DNA of 64,000 nt from Metridium senile (taxonomy: Eukaryota > Cnidaria > Anthozoa > Actiniaria > Metridiidae), in the NCBI GenBank assembly GCA_949775045.1, contig OX459108.1:13663711-13727710 (forward strand), given 5' to 3'. Of the stretch, positions 42,386 through 54,161 are shown piece after piece. The notes below the pieces were generated by a model. The model was given only the letters and a program-made list of their open reading frames with translations. It was not told where the DNA came from and searched no databases. Positions within the stretch are counted from its first letter, which is position 1. Every line of letters begins with the position of its first letter. The translations under genes and the position numbers were made by a program.

Positions 42386-44389
42386 CTATTGCGAACTTTC
42401 TAGCCATTTTTGCCAGGAGATTAATCTGACAACTTTTACTGGACTGCCCTTGATAGGTTGTCCATCAATGAATATCTCGATCTCACTGTCTGGAGGGGAC
42501 TGCGATGAAGCGAATTTGAAATTACCATTAATTAACCATGATTCGCTTAATTTTCCACCACAAAATGTAGATAAGTTAGTTTTGAAAGAACAATTGATCC
42601 GAATCCGATCTTTCTTGATCAATATGGGTTCACCTCTGTAGTTCTTGACCCATATAAGAATCAAGTCTTCTTCGCTTGAAAAGTTATTTAATTCCAGAGA
42701 ACAATTTCCAGGATCAGGGGCACTGCTGTCTCTTAATTTGGCAAAATCTGAAATGTTAAATAAATACGTTTTCTCATCGACTTCCAATTCTACCCCATCT
42801 CCTACCTCAACCTCGTCATCAATATCTTTCTCTGATAGTTCAGATAAACGCGACGATAATTGCTCCACCATTGACAAGATATCACTGGTGCTTCCCTTCG
42901 TTAGAATATTTTCAGTGAACTGCACGGCACTTTTCAAAGCTGTCGAATGCATCAATAGGTCATCTTCATGTATAGACAACTTCTTCATCTTGAGCGCGGT
43001 GATGTTTCTTGATTCCTGTTTTAAACACATGCGCCTTGCTTCTAGAGCTTGAATTTTAGCATCAATAGTGTCATCAATCTCTTTTTCAATGCCTTCTGAA
43101 TTTATTCTAACTCTCTCTTGCATATCCTTGACGGACTTCAAAGCTGACGCGATCTTCTTTTTTGGGCGGAATGTAGATTCCATTTCATCTTGAAGAATTC
43201 TTTTGTATTTTTCCGCGACATCTGCCATGAATGAAAAGTCATGATCTTTGTGGTCAATAAGGGTGCAATCTTTGCAAATTAGAATTTTGAATTTTTCACA
43301 GAAAAGCTCCAGCTTTTTGCCTTTGTGCCTATCACATAAGGGAGGTTTGTCCATGGCAGGGATACCTGTGGTCTTGATTTCTTCCAATGTCATAAATTGG
43401 TGGTTTTTAAGCACTGTCATGCGGTGATGCGCTGAAATGCAAAAATCACACAAAAATCTTTCACAATCGAAACATCTTGCTTTGGCTGGTTCTTTGCTGT
43501 CACAGTTGTTGCACAATAACGCAGGTTCGCCATCTTGATTGTTCTCAGCCTTGAACAATTTAAGAAGTGACAGATCTCTATTGATCCAAATATTAACATG
43601 GAGTGAAGTTACTACTTCCACCTGCAACAAACATGAAAAAACTTAAAAGCAGCACAATATCTGTTAGACCGCGGCCCATAATGCTTTGGTATCTTCTGTA
43701 CCGACACAGACTATGTAATTTAAAAGAAACACAACAACGGTAACTTCTTAACGGCCCCCGAAGGTATATATTATCTCAAAAACAAGTAAAGTTGTAACGA
43801 GGCGTTCTTTCCTTTTGTATATCATGAGTAACCGATTTTGTTTTTATTGATGGACCAAAAATGTACCAGTTTGATCACAAGTATGCAGAAACCTTTGGCT
43901 TTTTAGCCACCCTATAAGATGTACTAAATTATCAATGTCAAACCCCTCCCCCTCCCCCAGGGGTAAATCGAGTGTTTATCACCATCTGCCTTTGGACTTT
44001 CTGTCATGGATGTTTTGCTTGGAAGGAGGAGAATGGTTCATTATAATTGTTCATCATTCGTTGTTAATCTTTCATCTTTTACTCTGCAGAAATATTATTA
44101 GATATCCAAGATTTCAGTAAGTTCGAACACTGACGCAGTCTATTTGTCATGATCGTTGTGTCACATGGAACAAAGAAACCCCAATTCGAAAACATAAGAA
44201 GTTACCTACCGGAGCAACCTCCCTACATTCAGGACACTCTATGGAAAAATTTCCTTTATCCAACAAATCCTCAAGACATCGTCTGCAGTAGGTATGTAGA
44301 CAGGGAAGGATGCGAGGGTCCTGGTACTGATCCAGACAGATAGGACACGTGACATGGTCTTCGAGACCTTGGGATAACTTTGCTGCCAT
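42386..44389 (-). CDS. TRIM-like RING/B-box/coiled-coil/filamin protein, copy A, 471 aa
   Basis: Two coding exons on the - strand: 44389-44210 (RING, 60 codons) and 43621-42386. The donor is CCG|GTAGGT and the acceptor TTGTTGCAG|GTGG, phase 0. The RING is C3HC4: C15, C18, C30, H32, C35, C38, C52, C55. Exon 2 has B-box 1 (CNNCDS ... CFDC ... CDFC), B-box 2, a coiled coil of about 150 residues and a C-terminal filamin-like domain ending IFIDGQPIKGSPVKV. There are no NHL repeats, so the layout resembles TRIM45. Predicted role: RING-type E3 ubiquitin ligase, substrate unknown. In B-box 2 the second cysteine of the internal CxxC is replaced (FCEKF, against FCQDC in copies B and D), removing a zinc ligand. 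It lies directly beside the large satellite. Confidence 0.85.
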
Positions 44390-44639
44390 AACTTGGTTAC
44401 CTAGATACCTGGAGGAAACAAAAAGTGGTATGTAATAAATAAATGATCTGTAACAAATAGATGAGTGTTTTAAATTATTCCATTTTATTTTTTATTTTAT
44501 TTCGGACACATGGGGATCACTCTAGTACGGTGGCCCATATACGCAATGCTTGAATATATATTTTTGGGCACAAGTATGTTATAAATGAATAAAATGTTAC
44601 TTCTTAGTGCACAAATATATATTCTTTAAATGAAATATA

Positions 44640-44890
44640 TTTTTAAACGCATAAACATATTTCTCAATACACAAAAGTTACTCACAGTACACGAATATAT
44701 TTTCTCAATACACAAAAGTTGCTCACAGTACACGAATATATTTTCTCAATACACAAAAGTTACTCACAGTACACGAATATATTTTCTCAATACACAAAAG
44801 TTACTCACAGTACACGAATATATTTTCTCAATACACAAAAGCTAAGACTTACAATACACGAATATATTTTCGCAATGCACAAAAGTTTTA
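44640..44890. repeat. 41-bp tandem repeat in left foldback arm
   Basis: About five units containing CTCAATACACAAAAGTTACT followed by CACAGTACACGAATATATTT. The same units occur in reverse orientation at 45715-45975. Open frames here are repeat by-products. Confidence 0.85.
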
Positions 44891-45714
44891 ACGGAAACTG
44901 GGACCGACTCTGCACTAATAGAGGCCTGGTTTCGTTTGGGGGAAAACATATTTTGTCTTCGCAAGCTAGCATGTTTTGTTACAACTGTGGTGCATTAATA
45001 CAACATTTATTACTCAGATACTATTTCCAGAAGGGGTTCTCACAAAAGAAGATGTTGTTGTTGTTTTTGGCGAAATATCACGGCACTGAAATGTCTCTGT
45101 GAAGTCTTCAAACACAATTGTATGACATGGGACTGAAAGGAAGGCATGTATCCTACAACATTCAGATCGAAGTACGCCAGGAAATAATTAATAATTTGAA
45201 TGGCCCGAGGTGTTTGGGAGGATATCGTTCGCACTGGTATACCCTCAGATTGAAAGGCATTCAAGTACATGTAGAACGAAGCCGGCGGTAGTCGAGGTGG
45301 TTTTGTCTAGAGCTGGATCCTAAATATATAAAGAGAAGACAGTATACGAATCCTGGACCTAACTATGCGTGGCATACTGATGGGTATGATAAACTCAAAC
45401 CGTACGGTTTCCCTATACATCGATGTATAGATTACTCTGACAGTAGAATAGGATAGGATACATGCCTTCTTTTCAGTCCCCAACATCTTCTTTTGTGAGA
45501 ATCCCTTCTGGAAATAGTATCTGAGTAATTCATCGCTGGCGCGGGAATCGTTTTTTCCCACGATGTTTTGCCCACAGCTTGGACAAAACGCAAATAAAAG
45601 GTGTATTAATACACCACAGCTGTAAAAAAACATGCTAGCTTGCGAAGACAAAATATATGGCTTCCCTTAAATGAAACCAGGCCTCTATTAGTGCACAGTC
45701 GGTCCCAGTTGCCG

Positions 45715-45975
45715 GTAAAACTTTTGTGTATTGAGAAAATATATTCGTGCACTGCGAGTCTTAACTTTTATGCATTGAGAAAATATATTCGTGTATTGTG
45801 AGTCTTAACTTTTGTGTATTGAGAAAATATATTCGTGTATTGTGAGTCTTAACTTTTGTGTATTGAGCAAATATATTCGTGTACTGTGAGTCTTAACGTT
45901 TGTGCATTGAGAAAATATATTCGTGTATTGTGAGTCTTAACTTTTGTGTATTGAGAAATATGTTTATGCGTTTAA
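45715..45975. repeat. Inverted copy of the 41-bp tandem repeat, right foldback arm
   Basis: Units of TTTTGTGTATTGAGAAAATA and TATTCGTGTATTGTGAGTCT, the complement of those at 44640-44890 with small changes such as TCTTAA in place of the left-arm spacer. Confidence 0.85.
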
Positions 45976-46237
45976 AAATATATTTCATTTAATAAATATA
46001 TATTTGTGCACTAAGAAGTAACATTTTATTCATTTATAACATACTTGTGCCCAAAAATATATATTCAAGCATTGCGTATATGGGCCACCGTACTCTAGGC
46101 ATGAATATGGTTACAAAAGAAACGAAGAAATAATTTCAATTATTATTTATTATTTAATTATTATTTATTTAATTATTATTTATCTTATATTAAAATATAG
46201 ATATTTTTTCACATAAAAATTAATCAAGTAACTCAAT

Positions 46238-46335
46238 GCTAAGTGTGGTCGGTAAATATTTAAACCCGGGGTCACCACATCTTTTATCTTTATTCCCGGA
46301 AGAGGGGAGTATTCATCGTCACGCAATATTCATGA
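46238..46335 (-). promoter_or_regulatory. Block conserved upstream of all four TRIM copies (copy A)
   Basis: GGTCGGTAAATATT, then a G-rich stretch, then CGTCACGCAATATTCATG, also found near 51257-51364 (B), 58210-58320 (C) and 63898-64000 (D). It lies between the non-coding first exon and the RING exon, in the first intron. It may be an intronic control element or simply an old shared insertion. Confidence 0.45.
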
Positions 46336-46834
46336 AATTCTCTTATTATCAAAGTTGACAAATTTGAGACAAATTTTCGAAGTATTCATAAAAAAATTGA
46401 TTACATGTATCATAATTAACTGATCATAGAAGTATCTTTAACTATTTAAGCCACTCCAAAAAAAAGCAGATCATGATTTTGATGAACGACTGCCATTTTG
46501 TTTTCAGTCAAACCGGCACATTGATAGACCTGGAAATGTATGGCGATCATTGACATGGAGCCAGCTGTGATATGAGTAATCATCGATCATATATTTGACT
46601 GTCATTTGCATCAATATTTTAACATACATGTCGAATATTTACCGGGAAAGCTACCACGATGAACTGACCACGAATGTAATAGGCCGGAAACGATTCTTGC
46701 AAGCTAATGAAAGTCAAAATAAAAGAGGAATGTTTACCGGGAATTTTACCGTAGATTAGGTCCCAAACCATCCTGGTAACTGAACTATTGCAAGCTGGTC
46801 AAAAACACTGACTGATTTTATAAAAAAAACTTAC

Positions 46835-46870
46835 CTTTAGGAGAATAAAAATGCTGCTAGTGTAGATGTT
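46835..46870 (-). other. Probable non-coding first exon of TRIM copy A (3' end)
   Basis: On the - strand the sequence CTCCTAAAG|GTAAG gives a donor that is conserved at 52064 (B) and 59024 (C). The matching acceptor lies 19-20 bases before the RING-exon ATG (CCTCCAG|GTATCTAGG). The 5' limit of the exon cannot be set by eye, so the end given is arbitrary. Confidence 0.55.
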
Positions 46871-47178
46871 TGAAGGCGCTGTCTAAAGCCAACTACGCCA
46901 GTATTGATTGACAAGTCACGTGCACGCAGATCCTAACTAAGTAATTGCGTCGGTGTTTTGATCGTTTCTATGGAAACATGCAGAATATATTTATTTCGAT
47001 AGTTTGTAGTGAGAGTTTTCACACCAGACGACTTGTCCGTTTTATGACGATCTGTGCAGTTAAGACGATTTTTTCTGTCTATTGAAAACGTTTTTTTGAT
47101 TTGACCTGGGTTATAATAATAACAGCTTTATTGACACATGACAGTTTACACTGATTGACTAAAAGAGCATAAGGAAGA

Positions 47179-47480
47179 GAGGGGAAAAAACAGCGGGAGA
47201 GGGGGAGAGGCAAACTCGTCCCCAGTTCTTCTCTGCCAAATATTTCAACAAAGGAATCCCTAAAGAGTAGCCTGCAAAGGAGTCTAGAAATTCACATGCG
47301 CACGGGGTATGGTAATGGTATGCATGGTAATGGTATGGTAATACCCCTAGACTCCTCTGCAGGCTACTCTTTAGGGATTCCTTTGTTGACGCGATCGGGA
47401 TTTCTGTATTGAAATATTTGGAAGAGAAGAACTGGGGACGAGATTGCCTCTCCCCCTCCCCCGCTGTTTTTTTCCCTCAC
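47179..47480. mobile_element. 300-bp foldback element between copies A and B
   Basis: The arms AAAACAGCGGGAGAGGGGGA and CCAGTTCTTCTCTGCCAAAT are mirrored by their complements at about 47400-47476. A second arm pair, GGAATCCCTAAAGAGTAGCC and complement, lies nearer the centre. The loop holds a short GGTATGGTAATGG repeat. The two small open frames across it are artefacts. Confidence 0.7.
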
Positions 47481-48739
47481 CACAGGAAACCCGGTGAAAA
47501 GAGATATAACAGATGCCTGCGGAGGCTAGTGAATTTCCAGTTGTTCTATTTTTTAGTAACCGGATGCTGTTTATTATTGTTTTACTACTACCGTGCGTCA
47601 TGATCTTTTGTAACAGGATGTTTTAATTTCCGCCTTACCCGACTACCGTGCGTCAAAATTTGCCATTCTACCCACTACCGTGTGCAATATTTTTCACACT
47701 TCAAACTAAAAAAAACCACGATAGCATAAACAAATATGAATTTTGAGAAGAAAACAAAAATATATTTCAAAAATTGAAAAAGACGTTGAAAAGCTAGAAA
47801 CATTTCGATTTCATGATATGAAAGCTAATCAAACATTTACTTGAAAGATAAAAATAAAAGTATGGTTTTTCAGAGAAAAAACGAAAATGACTCAGATATG
47901 TACGCACTTAATCATAGTTGGACTCGACAGAGACAGTCTTTTAAGTTAATTTTTCAAAGCGATATTAATTGAACTTCTCTTTATTATAAAGGCAAAATCA
48001 AACAGATATGTAGTCAAGTACTAAAAGGCAAAAAAGTCCCATGATCGATTGCAAAAAAAGAAGAAGGAATATTTCCAAGGACAAAGCAGTACAAAAATGT
48101 CATCGTCGTGTCAACGCTTTTGTCTAAGGTTGTTTATGTAGAACATATATAATTTACAAAGAATAATGATCTCTTTCTATTACATGCATAATTAGCTTTT
48201 TCAAAAAAGAAAAAGCAGTACCAAAAAGTTCATTGAAAGACCGAAATGCATCGTATATGTTCAATTGTACATGTGTAATAGTTGAACACAATTTTAGAAA
48301 TGTTTTTTAGTTCATCCTCTGACAACAGAATAGCATACCACCTCATCAGCAGAAAGCAAATCGATCTGTCAAGTATTTTATTTCAACTTTACAAGACTAA
48401 TAATACATTTCGGCCTTCGTATGCATGTACTTTTCAGTATTTACTATTCAGTTATTCAATGTTACTAATTAATTTTTATTCGGAATTTGGTATTCACAGT
48501 TCAACCTGTTTTTCAAATAGTTATACACTGAACTATCTTTATATATTTATCTTACAAATGACATTAAAAGTTAGCAAAACAAGGTAAAAAACAGTGATTT
48601 CAAAAGACTGTTAATCATGTACACTGAATATAGTAGCCTTCATGTTTTTTTTTATAATATCTAAGTTCCCAATTTTACTCCAAATGTTTCATTAAAAACA
48701 CAACTGAATAAGAACATTGCCAATTGTATGCGATGAAGA
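47481..48739. other. AT-rich spacer and 3' flank of TRIM copy B
   Basis: No gene seen. From about 48160 the sequence is homologous to 52497 onward and 61017 onward (ATGATCTCTTTCTATTACAT; AAGACCGAAATGCAT), which marks the 3' edge of the TRIM duplication unit. Confidence 0.6.
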
Positions 48740-50748
48740 CTACCACAGCTGAGCCCCAAACGCGGGAACGCTGTTTAAGTAGCTGGTGCAGACTACTTTT
48801 ACTGGACTGCCCTTGATAGGTTGCCCATCAATGAATATCTTGATCTCACTATTTGGAGGGGACTTCGATGAAGCGAATTTGAAATCACCAGTGATTACCC
48901 ATGATTCACTTTTTTTTCCACCACCACATGTAGGTATGTTAGTTTGGAAAGGGCAATCGATCAGAATCCGATCTTTCTTTATCCATATGGGTTTAGCTGT
49001 GTAGTTCTTGACACATATACGAATCAAGCCTTGTCCGATTGAAAATTGACTGAATTCCAGATAACAATTTCCAGGATCAGGGGCACTGCTGTCTCTTAAT
49101 TTGGCAAAATCTATAATATTAACAAAAGAGGTTTTCTCATCGACTTCCAATTCTACCCCATCTTCTACATCGACTTCATCATCAATATCTTTCATTGATA
49201 GTTCAGATAAACGCGACGATAATTCTTTCACCATCGACAAAATATCACTGGTGCTTCCCTTCGTTAGAATATTTTCAGTGAACTGCACGGCACTTTTCAA
49301 AGCTGTGGAATGCATCAATAGGCCATCTTCATGAGCAGACAACCTTTGCATCTTGAACGCGGTGATGTTTCTTGATTCTTGTTTTAAACTTGTACGCCTT
49401 TCTTCTAGAGCTTGAATTTTAGCATCAATAGTGTCATCAATCTCCGTTTCAATGGCTTCTGAATTAATTCTAACTCTCTCTTGCATATCCTTGACGCACT
49501 TCAAAGCAGACGCGATTTCCCTTTCAGGGCCGCTTGTAAATTGAATTTTCTTTTGAAGTTTTTCTTTATACTTTTCCTCGACATCTGCCATGAATGAAAA
49601 GTCATGATCTTTGTGGTCAATAAGGGTGCAATCTTTGCAGATCAGACTTAATTTGGCAATCTTGACAGAAAAGCTTTTGCTTTTTGCCTTTGTGCCTGTC
49701 ACATAAGGTCGGTTTGACCATGGCCGGGATACTTGTGGTGTTAATTTCTTCCAGTGTCATCAGTTGGTGGTTTTTAAGCACTGCCATGCGGTCATGCGCT
49801 GTAATGCAGTATCCACACACAAATCTTTCACAATCAAAACATCTTGCTGTGGCTGGTTCTTTGCTATCACAGTTGTGGCACAATAACGCAGGTTCTCCAT
49901 TTTGTTTGCTCTCAGCCTTGGACAGTTCAATGAGTGACAGACTTCTATTGATCCAAATATTAACACGGAGTGAAGTTACATCTTCCACCTGCAACAAACA
50001 CACAAAAAGAACATGAGAAAATTAAAAGTGCAGACTACGTAATTTAATAGAAGCAAAAAAGTGGTAACTTCTTAAACGTCCCCCGAAGGTATATATTATC
50101 TTAAAAACAAGTAAAGTTGTAACGAAGTGTTGTTACCTTTTGTATATCATGAGTAACCGATTTTGTTTTTATTTGTGGACTTTATGGTTTTAATGTTGTC
50201 TGGGTACAATATCCACTCTCAATCACCCAAAAATGTACCAGTTTTATCACAAGCATGCAGAAACCTTTGGCTTTTTAGTCACACTAAGATGTACTAAATT
50301 ACCAATGTCAAACCCCTCCCCTCTCTCAGGGGGTAAATCGAGTGTTTATCACCATCTGCCTTTGTGTTTCCTGTGTCAAGAATGATTTGCTTGGTAGGAG
50401 GAGAATGGTTAATAATTGTTAATCATTCGTTGTTAGTCTTTCATCTTTTACTCTCAAGAAATATTATTAAATGCCCAAGATTTCAGTAAGTTCGAACACT
50501 GACGCAGTGTATTTGTCACGACCGTTGTGTCATATGGAACAAAGGAACCCCCAGTTATATACCTGAACAACCTCCCTACATTCAGGACACTCGATGGAAT
50601 ACTTTCTATATCCTTTATCCAACAAATCCTCAAGACATCGTCTGCAGTAGGTATGTAGACAGGGAAGGATGCGAGGGTCCTGGTACTGATCCAGACAGAT
50701 AGGACACGTGACATGGTCTTCGAGACCTTGGGATAACTTTGCTGCCAT
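48740..50748 (-). pseudogene. TRIM-like copy B, frameshifted
   Basis: The RING exon 50748-50563 is intact (62 codons, all eight zinc ligands present, donor CAG|GTATAT). Exon 2 starts at 49988 (acceptor TTGCAG). B-box 1 and the start of B-box 2 read normally to FCQDCQI. About 49650 the sequence carries four extra bases compared with copy D, moving the rest of B-box 2, the coiled coil and the filamin-like domain into another frame that stays open to 48740. Either a pseudogene or an assembly error in an otherwise well-kept gene. The new frame ends with a divergent tail after GSPVKVV. Confidence 0.8.
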
Positions 50749-50749
50749 A

Positions 50750-52063
50750 ACTTGGTTGCCTAGATACCTAGAGTAAACAAAAACTTGTACTGATGTTATG
50801 AATAGAAGGGACTGAAACCACTCTAGGCGTCATTATTATTACAAAATTAAAGAAAAGAAGGAGGAGGAGAAAAAGAAGGAAAACAATACTATTTTTTTGG
50901 GCGGGGGGAGCGGTTATGTACTAAATTGTAACTTGTAAAATGTTAACGTTCTTGATTTAATTTATACTCTCGTTTTTAATAGAATCATATTTTGTAAAAA
51001 AAAATACATTTTGCAATTGGACTTTTCAATTCCACAAGTTACAGAAAATCGTCAAGAAACATTTACGAAGAATAATCATTTATTAACCGGAATTTAATTT
51101 AGCTTTTTCTAATTTTTCTACTAAATATTAAAGACTGCAATGAATAATAAAAAAGCATAACGAGCATTAACAAAACAAAAAATATTTAACGAAAAAAATA
51201 TAGTTTTGGATAGTTTTTTTTTTTTTTTCAGAGAATATTTAATCAACTCAGTTCATGCTAACTGGGTTACCTGCGGTTGGTAAATATTTGCACGCGGGGG
51301 GTCAACGCAGTCTTTTGTCTTTATTCCCCGAAAAAGGGAGTATCCGTCGTCACGCAATATTCATGTTATTTCAATCTTCAAAGCCTCTAAATATTCGTAA
51401 ATAAAATTGAACTTACAATTGATTATCGTGGTGGTTCTATAAATACAATATTCTTAAGTTCGAAAGAGCAAAAATTATATTGATAATCTTTGCAAACGTT
51501 CCCGAATGTTTCGTGAGATCTAGAGGGACAGCAAATCAAGAATATATATTGTTCACTTCCTGGTACACACTATAAGAAGAAGTTATTTATATTGATGTTT
51601 TTTAGATGTTCTATAGTCTTAAAGGAGCCCTAAATGTCAAGATTTCTGGTAATAAATTCGCTTGCTTATTATTTTTCAGTCGAGTGCACATTCATTTGGT
51701 AGGCAAGGAACTGTATGGCGATCGAACATTCACATTTAGCCTCGATTGGTGAGACAATGTATCCATCTAAATGAGAGTAATCATCGATCATGTATTTGAA
51801 TGTCGTTTGCATCAATATTTTAACATAGATGCCCAATGTTTACCGTTAATGCTACCACGATGGATACCACGAATGTAATAGGCCGGAAACGGTTCTTGCA
51901 AGATGGTAAATAATATGACTTACTGACTTTTGTGCGTAACTTTTAGATCGCATTCAAAGATTTTTAACTAAATACTTCTTAATCAAATTATGATTTTTGA
52001 AATAAAGAATCATTTCAAACATAATAATTACTCTTATGAATTTGATTTTAGCGAAAAACCTAC
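50750..52063 (-). other. First intron of TRIM copy B
   Basis: Runs from the non-coding exon donor at about 52064 to the acceptor just before the RING exon. AT-rich, with the conserved upstream block at about 51257-51364. It lacks the foldback element present in copy A. Nothing else recognised. Confidence 0.5.
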
Positions 52064-52100
52064 CTTTTAGAGTATACAAGCAGAAGTAGTTTGTCACCGT
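52064..52100 (-). other. Probable non-coding first exon of TRIM copy B (3' end)
   Basis: The - strand reads ACTCTAAAAG|GTAGG, matching the donors at 46835 and 59024. The 5' limit is unknown. Confidence 0.5.
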
Positions 52101-52634
52101 CGCAAGCCAACTCAAATGCGCTGTTTGGTAAAGTCATGCTGACCGATTGCGTCGATGTTTCTAGCGCAACAATTGTTTCGACCTACGTGAGTCCTTTGGT
52201 TTTGGTTTGTAAATTACCAAGTTATTTACACTTTTATACAACATGCAACACTGAGCAGGATTACATAAATCCTGAAGACCCTAGAATCAAAATATAATTT
52301 TAATAAAATGATCTAAGATTTAATAATGAAAACTGCTTTATTAGCTATGGCACATCAGATTCACGTGTGTGTGATATATATTTAATTGTAATTCACCAAA
52401 GAAACTTCAAGTTTTAAGAACGGCTGCGTATGATATCCAGGTCATGCAGTTCAATTATATATAGACAACAAATATTATTCAGTTATTAAGATCTAGAATA
52501 ATGATCTCTTTCTATTACATTCATATAAAGCTTTTTTCAAAAAGGTTGAATGTTAAAACTGTAGTACCAAATAGTACATTCCAAGACCGAAATGCATTGT
52601 ATATGTTATATATTGTTGAAAGCACAAGTTTAGA

Positions 52635-52986
52635 GGGTCCACAATAGGTTTGGCGGGATGCGGGATAAGCCTTTTTTTTGAAGGCGGGATGCGGGAGCCG
52701 AGCTTAAACCTTGACGGGATGCGGGACTCTGAATTCCAAGCGGGATCGGGATTTCGTGTATTTTAGGTGCCGGGTTTCGGGATATAACATTAATTTGCTG
52801 CGGGATACGGGACTGCAGCATTCTTTGTTCTTAATAAAAAACTTTTTAACGTTTTAATATTTAATTAATAATTAACTTAGAAAAAATTGCGGGATCGGGA
52901 TTGTGACATTAAAACGTGCGGGATGGCGGGATTGCCGGCAAAAATGAGCGGGATGGCGGGATTGAGAACCCCTATTGTGGACCCTC
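52635..52986. mobile_element. 352-bp hAT-like MITE with 8-bp target duplication
   Basis: The ends GGGTCCACAATAGG and CCTATTGTGGACCC are complementary. AGTTTAGA flanks both sides (52627-52634 and 52987-52994). The interior repeats GCGGGATGCGGGA-like words. Copy D keeps the uninterrupted site (CACAAGTTTAGAATTTACC at about 61145), which confirms the insertion. Confidence 0.85.
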
Positions 52987-53339
52987 AGTTTAGAATTAAC
53001 CGTAAATTGTTTATTTTAGTGCATTTTTTGACAACAAAACATTATATCAGCTCCATATAGAAAGCAAATCGATCTGTACACAATGCATTTCGGCCGTGGA
53101 CTGCACACACCATTCAGTATTTCGTATTCACAATTCACCTTTTTCAAATAGCTGTACACTGAACTAACTTAACATATTTATTTTACAAATGACATTGTCA
53201 AAAAGGTATGAAAAACAGTGATTTTATAGACTGCTAATCATGTACACTGCATATAGTAACCTTCGTGTTTTTATAATACGTAAGTTCCCAATTTTACTCT
53301 AAATGTTTCATTTAAAACACCGATGCTATCAAAGTGTTA

Positions 53340-53940
53340 TTGTCAAATATGGTAGAGTATGATATTCATGCGGCTCATATCATGCAGAGAGAGATTGATG
53401 TGGATTCTGATTGTCCGGTCAATAGATCATGATCATCGCCTACACTAAAATGGATCATGACCGTGTGACAGAATGAGCGCAAAAGAAAACTTTCGTTCCC
53501 TTTTTGATAGATCGTTTACATAACTTTAAACTTTTCTTAACTCTTACTCTTCGTGGTTTATAATATGCCAGAATTACGCGCTATAACAACAACTTTTTAT
53601 ATTTCCTGCTAATAGTCTCGTACCCAGTTCTCGCGTGGATAACTTTCTTAACTAGAACTTGCGTCAGCTCGATCAAGGGGAAAATGCGTTGTGAAAAAAA
53701 ACCGCAGGGTACCTAACGTCATTGTTCTCACAGCAACAAGGGGCATGCAAGAGAGCACGGCAGACTGTTGTTTGTGGTTTGGATATATTCGATCTTTTGA
53801 AGGTTTTAAATTACAACGATCTTTTCAACGTTTTAAATTACATCAACTGCTAAATTGGTAGATTAATAGCCTGCGTTGCCGGCGGTCTGCGGTTTCGGGA
53901 GAAAAGAGAGGGAAAGACCGGCTGCCCGAAAACCCTAAAA
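53340..53940. other. Spacer unique to the B-C interval
   Basis: No gene recognised. A segment at 53741-53812 (GAGCACGGCAGACTGTTGTT and following) is repeated in inverted orientation at about 55475-55545, suggesting that this 1.8-kb interval was inserted or rearranged as a unit. Confidence 0.45.
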
Positions 53941-53945
53941 ACTTA

Positions 53946-54161
53946 GGGGTGGACCATTTGACTTTTGAGGGGGGGGGGGGTGTGGATGATTTTGTCCGTG
54001 CAGGAATTTTTTTTAGCCCTCTGGCATGCGCACGGAATTTATTTTATAGAAAAGCAAAGATTTCAGTGGCAAGTTTGGCTTGCAGGAAATGTTTTTTCAA
54101 AATCATCCACCCCCCCCCCCCCCCCCCCCCCCCCCACCTCAAAAGTTAAATGGTCCACCCT
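53946..54161. mobile_element. 216-bp MITE with GGGGTGGACCATTTGAC ends
   Basis: The left end GGGTGGACCATTTGACTTTT pairs with the right end AAAAGTTAAATGGTCCACCC. Just inside lie a poly-G run (left) and a longer poly-C run (right), followed by the paired TGGATGATTTTG / CAAAATCATCCA. No coding content. The two short open frames are artefacts. Confidence 0.78.

Larger units (their letters stand above)
44526..46092. mobile_element. 1.57-kb foldback transposon in the first intron of copy A
   Basis: The perfect inverted ends TACGGTGGCCCATATACGCA and complement are flanked by CTCTAG at 44520-44525 and 46093-46098. The arms run about 530-610 bp, to about 45062 and from 45482, and each contains a tandem repeat. 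The loop is about 420 bp and has no transposase-like frame. Copy D keeps the empty site (ATCACTCTAGGCATGAA at about 63630). The structure resembles foldback (FB/Tc-like) elements whose long inverted repeats are themselves tandemly repetitive. Confidence 0.88.

Noticed and set aside
42450..43052. + strand frames opposite the TRIM genes (also 48786-49334, 55994-57190, 61581-62584)
   Set aside because: Antisense shadows of the conserved TRIM coding exons; they recur only because the genes are paralogous.
43800..44140. Conserved sequence in the intron between the two TRIM coding exons
   Set aside because: Similar in all four copies, but this is explained by recent duplication; no separate feature is needed.
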